NCBI RefSeq assembly: GCF_029223545.1
Contig: NZ_CP097870.1
Location: 62,001-126,000 of the forward strand
Reading direction: 5' to 3'
DNA: 64,000 nucleotides
Origin: Thauera sp. GDN1
GTDB taxonomy: Bacteria > Pseudomonadota > Gammaproteobacteria > Burkholderiales > Rhodocyclaceae
The notes below the pieces were generated by a model that made no database searches, was not told the origin of the DNA, and saw only the letters and a program-made list of their open reading frames with translations. Below are positions 16,683 through 31,099 of the stretch, in pieces. Numbering within the stretch: position 1 is the stretch's first letter; every line of letters begins with the position of its first letter. Made by a program: the position numbers and the translations under genes.

Positions 16683-16883
16683 TGTTGGGCGCTGGATCGC
16701 GCCCGCGACAAGAGCGGCTCGTGGCGTACCAGCCGTTTGTGTCAGTTCAGTGCGTCCGGATCCCATAGCCATCCGTGAATGTCGCGCTGGCCATGGAGCA
16801 CGTCACCGCGGCAGTCCGGATGGACTCAGGGGAGGGCACGAGCTAGAGTGTCAGGAGGTATCACCAATTGATAAGGGGCCATC

Positions 16884-17156
16884 ATGGCAACGTCCCTCAA
16901 GATCGATGACGCGCTGAAAAGTCGTGTCCAGCACCTGGCCGCACAGCGCCGCCGCTCGGCGCACTGGATCATGCTCGAGGCCATCCAGCAGTACGTCGAG
17001 CGCGAGGAGGCCCGCGAAAGCTTCACGCAGGAAGCTCTGGCATCGTGGGCAGCGTACAAGGAAACCGGCCGCCATCTGACGGGTGAAGAAGTCCGCACTT
17101 GGTTGAACATCTGGGGCACCGATGAAGAAAGTGCGGTGCCCGAGTGCCACAAGTAA
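16884..17156 (+). CDS. Ribbon-helix-helix antitoxin (CopG/ParD type)
   Basis: 90 residues. The N-terminal MATSLKIDDALKSRVQHLA gives the beta-strand and first helix of an RHH DNA-binding domain. RRSAHWIMLEAIQQYVEREE completes it. The acidic C-terminal half is the probable toxin-binding part. AAGGGG lies eight bases upstream of the ATG. The toxin gene overlaps its last 13 bases, so the pair is coupled. RHH antitoxins usually repress their own operon; the operator would lie within 16800-16880. Confidence 0.88.
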   Translation: MATSLKIDDALKSRVQHLAAQRRRSAHWIMLEAIQQYVEREEARESFTQEALASWAAYKETGRHLTGEEVRTWLNIWGTDEESAVPECHK

Positions 17157-17437
17157 TCGTCACCGAGCGTGCAGCAGAAGGCTTGGAGCGCTGCCGACGC
17201 TTCCTGGGCGTGAGAGCGCCTGAAGCCGCCCGGCGGGCTGGACAGGCCATAGCGCGGCAGCTCCTGTTGCTGGAGACGGCGCCTGACATTGGCCGCCCGT
17301 TTCCGGAAGCACCCGAGCTGCGTGAGCTGGTGATCGCCTTTGGGGATTCCGGATACGTCGCCCTTTACCGCCACGAGCCGGCAGACAATGCGGTGTATGT
17401 GCTGGCCTTCCGTCACCAGAAAGAGGCGGGTTATTGA
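17144..17437 (+). CDS. RelE/ParE-family toxin
   Basis: 97 residues beginning with GTG inside the antitoxin gene. It shows the ParE/RelE fold pattern: an initial beta strand (PQVIVTERAAEGLERCRRFL), two helices, the TAPDIGRPFPEAPELRELVI segment, and final strands YVALYRHEPADNAVYVLAFRH. ParE toxins poison DNA gyrase, whereas RelE toxins cut mRNA; the sequence alone does not decide. It is complete and probably functional. Confidence 0.87.
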   Translation: MPQVIVTERAAEGLERCRRFLGVRAPEAARRAGQAIARQLLLLETAPDIGRPFPEAPELRELVIAFGDSGYVALYRHEPADNAVYVLAFRHQKEAGY

Positions 17438-17599
17438 CGGACAGATGAGCGTTGCGGCCTGCCCGCACGGGCCCGCCCGCATGCCCTTGCACGCCCCCGC
17501 TGCGTAGCCTATACGTGTGTCCTGCAGTACCCGCCTTGCGCTGGCCCGATCGCAAGGCTCCCCGACCCACAACGCCGCACGCCGGCAGGACACGAACCC

Positions 17600-18223
17600 A
17601 TGGACAAACTCAAGCTTACCTATTTCGACTTTTCCGGCGGACGGGCAGAGCCCGCACGGCTGGCCCTGCACATCGGCGGAATTCCATTCGAGGACAAGCG
17701 CTTTGCGTTCGGTGATTTTGCAGAGGTCCGCAAGACCACACCGCTGGACCAGGTGCCGACGCTTCACGTCAACGACGTGCAGGTCACCCAGAGCGACGCA
17801 ATCACGCGCTATGCCGGAAAGCTGGCCGGTCTTTACCCGGAAGACGACCTTCAGGCCTTGTTCTGCGACGAAGTGATGGGCGCACTGGAAGACATCAACA
17901 CAAAGATCGTGGCCACCTTCGGCATGACCGGCGATGCGCTCAAGCACGCCCGCGAGGCCCTCGCGGCGGAAGTACTGCCGCGCTATCTGCGCTGGCTGCA
18001 GCACCAGCTCGACGCCCACGGTGGCGAATTCCTTGCGGACCATCGCCTGACCGTCGCCGACCTCAAGGCCTTCGTCATCCTGCGCTGGCTTGGCTCCGGC
18101 AAGCTGGACCACATTCCAGCCGACCTGGTCGAGACCGTGGCACCAAAGCTTGCGGCCTTCGTCGACCGGATCGCGGGTATTCCTGCCATCGCCGAGTACT
18201 ACAAGGCGCGCGGCGGGGCGTGA
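17600..18223 (+). CDS. Glutathione S-transferase family protein
   Basis: 207 residues. The thioredoxin-fold N-domain begins KLTYFDFSGGRAEPARLALH, a sigma/alpha-like pattern with the catalytic Tyr at the end of strand 1 and the Arg of RAEPAR. QVPTLHVNDVQVTQSDAI contains the cis-Pro and the glutathione-contacting Gln-Ser-Asp. The all-helical C-domain carries FLADHRLTVADLKAFVILRW. This class is unusual among bacterial GSTs, being closer to the eukaryotic sigma type. The substrate is unknown. Confidence 0.88.
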   Translation: MDKLKLTYFDFSGGRAEPARLALHIGGIPFEDKRFAFGDFAEVRKTTPLDQVPTLHVNDVQVTQSDAITRYAGKLAGLYPEDDLQALFCDEVMGALEDINTKIVATFGMTGDALKHAREALAAEVLPRYLRWLQHQLDAHGGEFLADHRLTVADLKAFVILRWLGSGKLDHIPADLVETVAPKLAAFVDRIAGIPAIAEYYKARGGA

Positions 18224-18707
18224 TCCGGATCGTTGTCGATGCCGCCGCTGATGCGTGGGTGGCATTGGCGGCGAACCGTGAGAACGCCATAGCCCGGCGC
18301 TGGCCGGGTGCGCAGGCGCGTCACGGTTGGCACTCGGGCATCGGGAAGGTGTTCGAATCGGAATTCGTCCGGTAGGGGGCTGTCGTCTCGGTCGCTTTCA
18401 GCCTTTGCAGTCATTCAGGGCGGCCGCCGCCTGATCGCCACCGGCCGCTAAGGGGCACTCACCCCGACCTCACACATTCGGCCATCAGGAGACGTTCTTC
18501 GGCCACGTCAATCGGGCTGCTCAAGTCTGATTGCTGACGCCCTATTCTTGCGGTTAGCAGTCGGCATCCATTACATCTCATCCAACTTGAGGTTTATGGA
18601 TGTCCGCGAAAGCAAACGGACACAACTTGAACTCCGTGAAGATTTCGTCCATCAGAATCTATGTCATCCCTACTCTTTCGCCGAGAGACCTTACTTCGTC
18701 GCACCGC
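18224..18707. other. Gene-free interval between GST gene and retron
   Basis: No convincing coding sequence. The left part is high-GC like the core genome. From about 18500 the composition becomes AT-richer, which probably marks the retron insertion boundary. A short TGTCCG/CGGACA stem (18601-18622) lies about 90 bases past the retron stop codon but lacks a T run. No tRNA or attachment-site repeat was recognised. Confidence 0.5.
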
Positions 18708-20423
18708 TCATGGAATGTGCTTCTTGATGTGGTGTTCGATAACCTTCTCTACTCGAGTTAGTATCGGATCAAACATATCGAAATTGATCTTGGCGATATT
18801 TGGCCGCACAACCTGTGTTGCAAAAGCAGCTTTACCGTACTCATTGTTTTCATCAAAAGTTTTTTCGTCTGGATTGAACACCTTTGAGCCAATCTTAGCT
18901 TTGAGTAGTGCTGGGTGAAAAAACTCCTCGATGAAGCTACTGTCCCCAGGCTTTGCAATCGGCGTAAAGACGACATAAACGTTAGCGGCAAGATGATAAA
19001 AGTCATCCATACCATCCACAGGCATCCTTTTGCCGTGATACTCCTTAATCAGACCATAAAAGACCTTGCCGCCTGAGTCATTGTCAAGCAAAACGATGAG
19101 TGGTTGCTGGTTCGTGTGTGCAGGAGTCTTTTTGGCTAACTTAATGTAAGCGGTGATAAAGGACTTTACCGCAGAAGCACCGCCAGATAGATCCAAGATC
19201 CGTTGCGAAGTATAAGAGAAATTGAAGAACCGAACTTTGTAATCGGCCTTGCCCGCAGGGCTCATTGAAACCAAGTTTGGATGCTTTGTGGCTAGGCGTC
19301 GAATTGCCCCACGAAGGTACACGCTATCGGTCTTGCCCTCACACAGAATGACCGGTGTCTCACTAGCCAAGAAGTCACGGTACATAAGGAACCGTTTGTA
19401 CACTCCGTCTATCGAAGAAGGAGTTCCATTGAGAATTCCCCGGGCTTTCTTGTGACTTAAATCGATCCAGTCGATGAAGCCGAACATGCCTTGAAGATGG
19501 CGGATGCTGCCATCCACTCTGGTCTGCACGAGCGCTCCCAATGCATTCTTCGTCGTCCCCGTAACTTGAAATTTCCCCGTTGTAAGCAATCGGTGAGTCA
19601 TTGCCCGAGCCAAGCGCCGGTATTCTGGACGCGTGTTTATTCGGCGATTCACAACAAGGCCGGTCACTTCCTGACGAGAGTCGCAGTACTGCATTCGGGT
19701 TTTCTTAGGATTGAGTTGAAAACCACTCTTCGCGATTATTCTGGTGAGCGCCGCACCCGGCACCCAGGAATGGTCAGTGTCCTCCAACGCTATCGCGGAT
19801 GGAAATACGCGTTCGTTAGTCGAGAAGGTCAGGTCATCTGCATAGCGCGAGTAGCTACACCCGTGTCTACGTGCAAGCTGAATTAGTCGAATATCGAGTA
19901 TCTGGCCTATCAAATTCGAGATTACTGGCGAGCAAGGACTGCCCTGAGGTAATTTCCCATCATGGCAAGCGATCGCCGCGAGGATTTTTGCAACACTCTC
20001 CGTCAGCGCAAAGTCTTTGTTCTTAACAAAGAACCCATACACGCGCCCGAAGTTTATGGAGTCAAAGAAGTCCTTTATGTCGACGTTGAATACGAAGCGC
20101 CTTCCACGGTGGATCGAGGCGTTCGTCACAATCGAAGCATCCCTTCGAAAGCCGTGAGACACCGGTTTCTTTACATTCTTTTTCTTATTGATTTCGTCCC
20201 AACAACTTTGAAGGCCATCTGACAAACGGCGTTGAAGCAGTTTGAGTTCTGGACACGGTGCGGAAATATTACGAACACCGCCAGAGCTTTTTGGCACTGT
20301 GAACGTCGTGTACTTGACAGGCATCTTGTAGATGACATACGAGAGCGACTTGGGTTGATATCCAAGAAGGTATGCAACATCATGGAGCGAATCTGTGCTC
20401 TTAAGACTAGTCAGGAAAGACAT
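18708..20423 (-). CDS. Retron reverse transcriptase fused to a TOPRIM effector domain (Ec67-like)
   Basis: 571 residues. Residues 1-320 are a retron RT: fingers motif FTVPKSSGGVRNISAP (41-56), retron-specific NASIH (NAxxH, 101-105), motif A with NVDIKDFFDS (113-122), QGSPCSP (160-166), catalytic YADD (194-197) and VTG (253-255). Residues about 355-571 form a TOPRIM-type domain: VILCEGKTDSVYL with Glu362, and LLDNDSGG with Asp447 and Asp449. This RT-TOPRIM architecture and several stretches (EVTGLVVNR, GMFGFIDW) are those of E. coli retron Ec67. The RT copies part of the adjacent msr-msd RNA into msDNA, and the TOPRIM part is the likely anti-phage effector nuclease. The start codon is 12 bases after the a2 repeat. 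Low GC and codon use mark it as acquired. Confidence 0.95.
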   Translation of the reverse strand: MSFLTSLKSTDSLHDVAYLLGYQPKSLSYVIYKMPVKYTTFTVPKSSGGVRNISAPCPELKLLQRRLSDGLQSCWDEINKKKNVKKPVSHGFRRDASIVTNASIHRGRRFVFNVDIKDFFDSINFGRVYGFFVKNKDFALTESVAKILAAIACHDGKLPQGSPCSPVISNLIGQILDIRLIQLARRHGCSYSRYADDLTFSTNERVFPSAIALEDTDHSWVPGAALTRIIAKSGFQLNPKKTRMQYCDSRQEVTGLVVNRRINTRPEYRRLARAMTHRLLTTGKFQVTGTTKNALGALVQTRVDGSIRHLQGMFGFIDWIDLSHKKARGILNGTPSSIDGVYKRFLMYRDFLASETPVILCEGKTDSVYLRGAIRRLATKHPNLVSMSPAGKADYKVRFFNFSYTSQRILDLSGGASAVKSFITAYIKLAKKTPAHTNQQPLIVLLDNDSGGKVFYGLIKEYHGKRMPVDGMDDFYHLAANVYVVFTPIAKPGDSSFIEEFFHPALLKAKIGSKVFNPDEKTFDENNEYGKAAFATQVVRPNIAKINFDMFDPILTRVEKVIEHHIKKHIP

Positions 20424-20435
20424 TGCTCTGGAAGT

Positions 20436-20573
20436 GGGGCACGTTAGGCACTCTTTAGCACTACCTATGGCGAACTATGGACTGCCATCTCAAACGGAAA
20501 CCAGGAGGCAAAGCCCCTGACTTTGTTGTCACATGCCGCGAAACAACGGCAAAAAACTCTGCCTAACGGCCCC
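20436..20573 (-). ncRNA. Retron msr-msd RNA
   Basis: Read on the minus strand, the RNA starts with a1, GGGGCCGTTAGGC (20573-20561), and ends with a2, GCCTAACGTGCCCC (20449-20436). They pair over 13 bp with one bulged base, as a1/a2 must. After a1 comes GTTAGGCAGAG, similar to the Ec67 TAGGCAGA priming region; the branching guanosine is probably a G right after TTA. At 20551-20534 a hairpin TGCCG/CGGCA carries the loop TTGTTTCG, nearly the loop known from Ec86 msr. Further stems CAGGGGC...GCCTCCTG and ATGGC...GCCAT form the msd part. Length is about 138 nt, directly upstream of the RT. Exact msDNA ends cannot be read from sequence. Confidence 0.88.
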
Positions 20574-20580
20574 TTCGCAA

Positions 20581-20611
20581 GATTAACACGTGAAGATGAA
20601 TTTCGCTTCAA
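20581..20611 (-). promoter_or_regulatory. Candidate retron promoter
   Basis: On the minus strand TTGAAG (20611-20606) and TTAATC (20586-20581) are separated by 19 bases. Transcription would start about seven bases later, at the first base of the a1 repeat. The long spacer makes it weak, but its position fits the 5' end of a retron RNA. Confidence 0.4.
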
Positions 20612-20646
20612 AGGCTCAGTGGTGCACGCGCGCATTTTCCGATGAA

Positions 20647-20744
20647 AACGACAGCTTCCCGCAGATAGCAGCCATTGGCCTGAAAACTGTGAACGTCTCT
20701 TGAGGGTCGGTAGTTCCAGTTCGGAGGATGGGGAAGCTGTCGTT
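20647..20744. repeat. 14-bp inverted repeat flanking 70 bases, between retron and uvrA
   Basis: AACGACAGCTTCCC (20647-20660) and its exact reverse complement (20731-20744) bracket a 70-base segment with no gene. It lies just upstream of the retron promoter. It may be the end of the element that carried the retron, or an unrelated small palindromic repeat. Confidence 0.7.
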
Positions 20745-20897
20745 CGCCGTCGCCTGACGGCCGAACGTCAGGTGACTGACACATTGCCGCCTGACTTCAC
20801 CGAGCACGACGCAGCAGCTGCTCGCCTTGCTCGTCGCAGCCCCCGCGGGAACCTTTCCCCCCGCTCCACGAGTCCGAGACGCACCCCGCCGACTAAA

Positions 20898-26828
<5,931 letters not shown>

Positions 26829-26896
26829 TGCACCGCAGCGGAACCCGCGCTGGATGGCGCAGTCATTCAGGCTGAATTTCAGGGAAGGAATACAAG

Positions 26897-27577
26897 ATGC
26901 GCAAGGTAAGAGTCTGGGATCTCCCGACCCGTCTGTTCCACTGGCTGCTCGCCATCCTGGTGGTGGCCGCCTACGTCACCGCCCAGATCGGCGGCAGCCT
27001 GATCGAATGGCACGGCCGGGCCGGGATCGCCATCACCGGGCTGCTCGCCTTCCGCCTGGTGTGGGGGGTGATCGGCTCCACCTATGCCCGCTTTGCCGAC
27101 TTCGTGCCCGGTCCGGCCCACCTGTGGGCCCATCTGCGCGGGCACTGGAGCGGGCTGGGACACAACCCGCTCGGCGCGCTGTCGGTGCTGGCCCTGCTCG
27201 GGGTGATGATCTACCAGGCGCTCACCGGGCTGTTCTCCAACGACGAGATCGCCTTCTCCGGCCCGCTGCGTGCGCTGGTGAGCAGCGAGACCAGCGACTG
27301 GCTGTCCGGGCTGCACCGGCAGAACTACTGGGCGATCATCGTGCTGGTCGCGCTGCACGTGTCGGCGGTGCTGTTCTATGCGCTGGTCAAGAAGGACAAT
27401 CTGGTGCGGCCGATGATCACCGGCATGAAGGAAGTCGACGAGGCCGACGCCCGGCCCGCGCAGGGCGGCGGCGCGCTCGCCTTCGTGATCGCGCTGGCGA
27501 TCACCGCAGCCGTGCTCTACCTCGCCACCGGCAGCTTCATCGAACCGCCCCCGCCGCCGCCGCCCGCGGCCTGGTGA
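26897..27577 (+). CDS. Cytochrome b561-family membrane protein
   Basis: 226 residues with five predicted transmembrane helices. The start, VRVWDLPTRLFHWLLAILVV, contains the heme-ligand His of the Ni/Fe-hydrogenase b-type cytochrome family. FRLVWGVIGSTYARF and a second His set (GLHRQNYWAIIVLVALHVSA) follow. Such diheme b cytochromes shuttle electrons between quinones and periplasmic c-type cytochromes. A cytochrome c' gene lies convergently downstream, a common pairing. A Pro-rich C-terminal tail (residues 216-223) is unusual but short. Confidence 0.88.
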   Translation: MRKVRVWDLPTRLFHWLLAILVVAAYVTAQIGGSLIEWHGRAGIAITGLLAFRLVWGVIGSTYARFADFVPGPAHLWAHLRGHWSGLGHNPLGALSVLALLGVMIYQALTGLFSNDEIAFSGPLRALVSSETSDWLSGLHRQNYWAIIVLVALHVSAVLFYALVKKDNLVRPMITGMKEVDEADARPAQGGGALAFVIALAITAAVLYLATGSFIEPPPPPPPAAW

Positions 27578-27601
27578 GGCCCTGCCCGCGGCGTTCAGAA
27601 A

Positions 27602-27636
27602 CGAAAAAGCCACCTCGAAAGCGGTGGCATTTTTCG
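27602..27636. terminator. Bidirectional terminator between cytochrome genes
   Basis: GCCACC (27609-27614) pairs with GGTGGC (27623-27628). The stem is flanked by an A run on the left and a T run on the right, so it can end transcription from both the cytochrome b gene and the convergent cytochrome c' gene. Confidence 0.85.
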
Positions 27637-27674
27637 CATCTGCATCCGCCGGCCCTGCGGCCGGCGCGGGCGCA

Positions 27675-28127
27675 TCACTCCATGCGGTACTTGTCGTGAC
27701 AGGCCTTGCAGGTCGCGCCGGTGTCGCCGAAGGCCTTCTGTACCGCGGCCTTGTCGCCGGTGGCGGCGACCTTGGCGAGGTTGGCGGCGGCGTTGTTGAA
27801 GTCGGTGGCGAGCTTGCCGACGTTCGGCATCTCCTGGAAGAACTCGGGCTTGACGCGGGTCTTGAGGTTGCCGATGTCCTTCTCGGTGCCCGGGCCGTAG
27901 AGCGCGCCCATGCCCGAACCGGCGATGCCGGCGATGGCGTTGGCGGCGGCCTGGACCTGCTGGGCGTTGTACTCGCCCTCGAGGTTGGCCTTGATCTTGC
28001 CCATGTTCCAGCTCATGAAGCTGTAGCCGGCCTGGCGGAACTTGATCTGGTCCTCAGGCTTGACCTGGGCCGAAGCGGCGGTGGCGAGGGACAGGGAGAG
28101 GATGCCGAGGGCAATCGCTTTTTTCAT
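27675..28127 (-). CDS. Cytochrome c'
   Basis: 150 residues with a Sec signal peptide (AIALGILSLSLATAASAQ). The mature protein is a four-helix bundle and ends with the heme-binding CKACHDKYRME, the C-terminal CxxCH typical of class II cytochromes c. Cytochrome c' binds NO and is thought to protect denitrifiers and methanotrophs against nitrosative stress; hmp elsewhere in the window serves a similar purpose. AGGAGG sits seven bases before the ATG at 28127. Confidence 0.93.
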   Translation of the reverse strand: MKKAIALGILSLSLATAASAQVKPEDQIKFRQAGYSFMSWNMGKIKANLEGEYNAQQVQAAANAIAGIAGSGMGALYGPGTEKDIGNLKTRVKPEFFQEMPNVGKLATDFNNAAANLAKVAATGDKAAVQKAFGDTGATCKACHDKYRME

Positions 28128-28296
28128 CGTGGACCTCCTGGGTCGGGTTGAGGGAATGTGTGGGACGAATGCGGGACTCGGCAGACCGCTGCCTGTGCCG
28201 CCGGTTCCATGATTCCTGCAAGAGATTACATGCTCGCGGGTCGAGGATATATCGGATTGTGTTGATATTCCTCCGGGGACGCGCCGGATGCGAAAA

Positions 28297-28324
28297 GGGG
28301 CGGCAGCCGCGATGGCTCCGCCCC
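28297..28324. repeat. Degenerate half of the REPIN-like element
   Basis: GGGGCGG (28297-28303) and CCGCCCC (28318-28324) form a small stem whose interior, GCGGCAGCCGCGATGG, matches the inner part of the REPIN arm. It lies 26 bases after the degP-like stop codon. It may be a solitary REP remnant or a terminator hairpin. Confidence 0.5.
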
Positions 28325-28350
28325 CGTGCATGGGCCCTTCAGGGTCGGCC

Positions 28351-29823
28351 TTACTCGATGCGCACCGGCACGAAGATGCGCGCCTCGCCGCGCTGGATCA
28401 GCAGCGCGAAGCGGTTGCCGGCGCGCTCGAGCAGCGCGCGCAGTTCGGCGATGCCGGTCACCGGCTGGTTGTTGAAGGCCAGGATGACGTCGCCGCGCTG
28501 CAGGCCGGCACGGGCGGCGGGGCCGTCCGCGCCCTCGATCATGATGCCGCCGCGCAGCTTGAGCTCGGCGGCTTCCTGCGCGGTCAGCGCACGGGCGCTG
28601 AGGCCGAGCTTGTCGCCGATGCGTTCGACCTGGGTGGGCGCCGCCGGTCCCGCGGCCAGGGTGTCGGTCTTGAGCTCGTCCAGGGTCGCGCTCACGTTGC
28701 GGCTGCGGCCGTCGCGCCAGATCTCCATCTTCACCTGGGTGCCGGGACGCTTCTCGCCGATGATGCGCGGCAGCTCGGCCGAATCGCTGATGCGGCGGCC
28801 ATCGACCTCCAGCACCACGTCGCCCGCCTGCAGCCCGGCCTTGTCGGCGGCGCTGCCGGGCTCGACGCTGGCCACCAGCGCGCCGCGCGCATCGGCCAGG
28901 CCGAAGGACTGCGCCAGGTCCTTGTCCACGCCCTGGATGGCGATGCCCAGGCGCCCGCGCTGCACGCGGCCGTGCTCGACGAGCTGGTCCTTGATGTTCA
29001 TCGCGACGTCGATCGGGATCGCGAACGAGATGCCCATGAAGCCGCCCGAGCGCGAGTAGATCTGCGAATTGATGCCGATGACCTCGCCGGCGAGGTTGAA
29101 CAGCGGTCCGCCGGAGTTGCCCGGGTTGATGGCGACGTCGGTCTGGATGAAGGGGACGTAGGTCTCGTCCGGCAGGCGGCGCGCCTTGGCCGAGATGATG
29201 CCGGCGGTGACGGTGTTGTCGAAGCCGAAGGGCGAGCCCATGGCCACCACCCATTCGCCGACGCGGGCCTGGTCGGGACTGCCGATCTTCACCGCCGGCA
29301 GGCCCTTGGCGTCGATCTTGAGCAGGGCGACGTCGGTGCGGCGGTCGACGCCGACCACCTTGGCCTTGAACTCGCGCTTGTCGATCAGCGTCACCGTGAC
29401 CTCGGACAGCGCGGCGTCGCCGTCCTCGCCGGCCACCACGTGGGCGTTGGTCAGCACATAGCCGTCCTGGCTGACGATGAAGCCCGAGCCGATGCCCTGG
29501 CGCGCGCGCGGCCCCATCCCGGGCTGGCCGGGGAAGCCCGGCACCGGCACGCCGAAGCGGCGCAGGAAGTCGTAGAAGGGGTCGTTGGCGAGGGGATTCT
29601 CGGTGGTCGCGCCCTGGGCGGCGCGCTGCACCACGCTGATGTTGACCACCGCCGGGCCGACCTGCTCGACGAGGTCGCCGAAGTCCGGCAGGCCGTAGCG
29701 GTTCGGTGTCACCATCGAGGTGCCGGGGACGGCCTGCGCATGGGCGGAGGGGATCAGGGCCGCGCCGGGCAGGGCGGCGGCGATGGAAAGGGCGAGGCTG
29801 GTGGCGACGAGGTATTTGCGCAT
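28351..29823 (-). CDS. Periplasmic Do-family serine protease (DegP/MucD-like)
   Basis: 490 residues with a signal peptide ending at SAHAQ. The trypsin-like domain has the catalytic triad: His in LTNAHVVAG, Asp in DRRTDVALLKID, and Ser in NPGNSGGPL. Two PDZ domains follow (GRLGIAIQGVDKDLAQSFGL and GGIMIEGADGPAARAGLQRG). It degrades or refolds damaged envelope proteins. The lack of the long Q-linker loop of E. coli DegP is closer to MucD/DegQ. It is transcribed divergently from oxyR, with 226 bases between starts. Confidence 0.93.
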   Translation of the reverse strand: MRKYLVATSLALSIAAALPGAALIPSAHAQAVPGTSMVTPNRYGLPDFGDLVEQVGPAVVNISVVQRAAQGATTENPLANDPFYDFLRRFGVPVPGFPGQPGMGPRARQGIGSGFIVSQDGYVLTNAHVVAGEDGDAALSEVTVTLIDKREFKAKVVGVDRRTDVALLKIDAKGLPAVKIGSPDQARVGEWVVAMGSPFGFDNTVTAGIISAKARRLPDETYVPFIQTDVAINPGNSGGPLFNLAGEVIGINSQIYSRSGGFMGISFAIPIDVAMNIKDQLVEHGRVQRGRLGIAIQGVDKDLAQSFGLADARGALVASVEPGSAADKAGLQAGDVVLEVDGRRISDSAELPRIIGEKRPGTQVKMEIWRDGRSRNVSATLDELKTDTLAAGPAAPTQVERIGDKLGLSARALTAQEAAELKLRGGIMIEGADGPAARAGLQRGDVILAFNNQPVTGIAELRALLERAGNRFALLIQRGEARIFVPVRIE

Positions 29824-30049
29824 GGTCGATTCCGTTAAATGTTCGATGCCGACAACGGGCAGTGGACGCCGATTCGCGGCGTCTGTTCCCCTGATCACAT
29901 CCGTTTGCATAGTTGGGGCGCGGACGCCCGGGATCAAGGGCTCCGCTGCGCGCCGCGCCCGCGCGGTTTCGTGCGCTTGCCGCGGGGGACGCGGTAACAT
30001 CTTGCGCAGGCCCTCTCGGGTTCGAATTCATTTCCAGGGGGAAGAGACC

Positions 30050-30976
30050 ATGACGCTGACCGACCTGCGCTATCTCGTCGCGCTCGCCCATGAGCGCCAT
30101 TTCGGCCGTGCGGCGGAAAAATGCCACGTTTCCCAGCCCACGCTGTCGGTGGCGGTGAAGAAGGTCGAGGAGGAGCTCGGCATCCAGCTCTTCGAGCGCA
30201 GCGCCTCCGAGGTCAAGATCACCGAGACCGGGCGCCGCATCGTCGCCCAGGCCGAGAAGGTGCTGATGGAGGCGAGCCAGATCCAGGAGATCGCCGCCGC
30301 CGGCAAGGATCCGCTCGCCGGGCCGCTGCGCGTCGGCGTGATCTACACCATCGGGCCCTACCTGCTGCCGCGGCTGATCCCGCGCGTGCACCAGCTCGCG
30401 CCGCGGATGCCGCTGATCATCCAGGAGAACTTCACCGCCCGCCTGGCCGAGGCGCTCAAGCGCGGCGAGCTCGACGTCATCATCATCAGCCTGCCCTTCG
30501 AGGAGCCCGGCATCGTCGCCCAGCCGGTGTATGACGAGCCCTTCCGCGTGCTGCTGCCGGCCGATCATGCGTGGACCGCGGAGAAGGCGATCGTTGCCGA
30601 GCACCTCGCCGACGACCAGTTGCTGCTGCTCGGCGCCGGCAACTGCTTCCGCGATCAGGTGCTGGAGGTGTGCCCGAGCTGCCGCAACATCGGCGGCCTG
30701 CAGCGCACGCTGGAGGGCAGCTCGCTGGAAACCATCCGCCACATGGTCGCCACCGGCCTCGGCGTCACCGTGCTGCCGAGTTCCGCGGCCGACGACGTCA
30801 CCACGCAGAACCCGCTGGTCGCGGTGCGGCCGTTCTCCGAGCCCGAGCCCTCGCGCCGCGTGGCGCTGGCCTGGCGCGTCACCTATCCGCGCAGCGGCGC
30901 GATCGACGTGCTGCGCGCGGCGATCCTCGATAGCGAGCTGCCCGGGGTGCGACCGGTTGGCCGTGGACGGCCTTGA
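30050..30976 (+). CDS. oxyR: Hydrogen-peroxide-sensing LysR-type regulator OxyR
   Basis: 308 residues. The N-terminal winged HTH (FGRAAEKCHVSQPTLSVAVK) is followed by the peroxide-sensing domain. GNCFRDQVLEVCP places Cys199 and Cys208 at the same numbers as the disulfide-forming pair of E. coli OxyR, so redox control is expected. AGGGGGAAGAG precedes the ATG. The next gene is a Dps-family ferritin, a classical OxyR target. Confidence 0.94.
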   Translation: MTLTDLRYLVALAHERHFGRAAEKCHVSQPTLSVAVKKVEEELGIQLFERSASEVKITETGRRIVAQAEKVLMEASQIQEIAAAGKDPLAGPLRVGVIYTIGPYLLPRLIPRVHQLAPRMPLIIQENFTARLAEALKRGELDVIIISLPFEEPGIVAQPVYDEPFRVLLPADHAWTAEKAIVAEHLADDQLLLLGAGNCFRDQVLEVCPSCRNIGGLQRTLEGSSLETIRHMVATGLGVTVLPSSAADDVTTQNPLVAVRPFSEPEPSRRVALAWRVTYPRSGAIDVLRAAILDSELPGVRPVGRGRP

Positions 30977-31099
30977 TAGCCCTGCTGGATGAAGGGGATT
31001 CCGCCGATCAATTGGATCAATCGCGGAAATTGGCTTAGCATTTGAATGCAGCGGACGTCGCAAGGCGCCCAAGGAAAATCTTCCACAAGGAGAGTCGGC

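Noticed and set aside
18224..18700. Possible small genes between the GST gene and the retron
   Set aside because: Short frames without ribosome sites or recognisable motifs; codon use not gene-like.
18708..20423. Group II intron maturase or diversity-generating retroelement RT
   Set aside because: NAxxH and VTG motifs, the TOPRIM C-terminus and the adjacent a1/a2 RNA are retron-specific; no maturase X domain, template/variable repeats or Avd gene are present.
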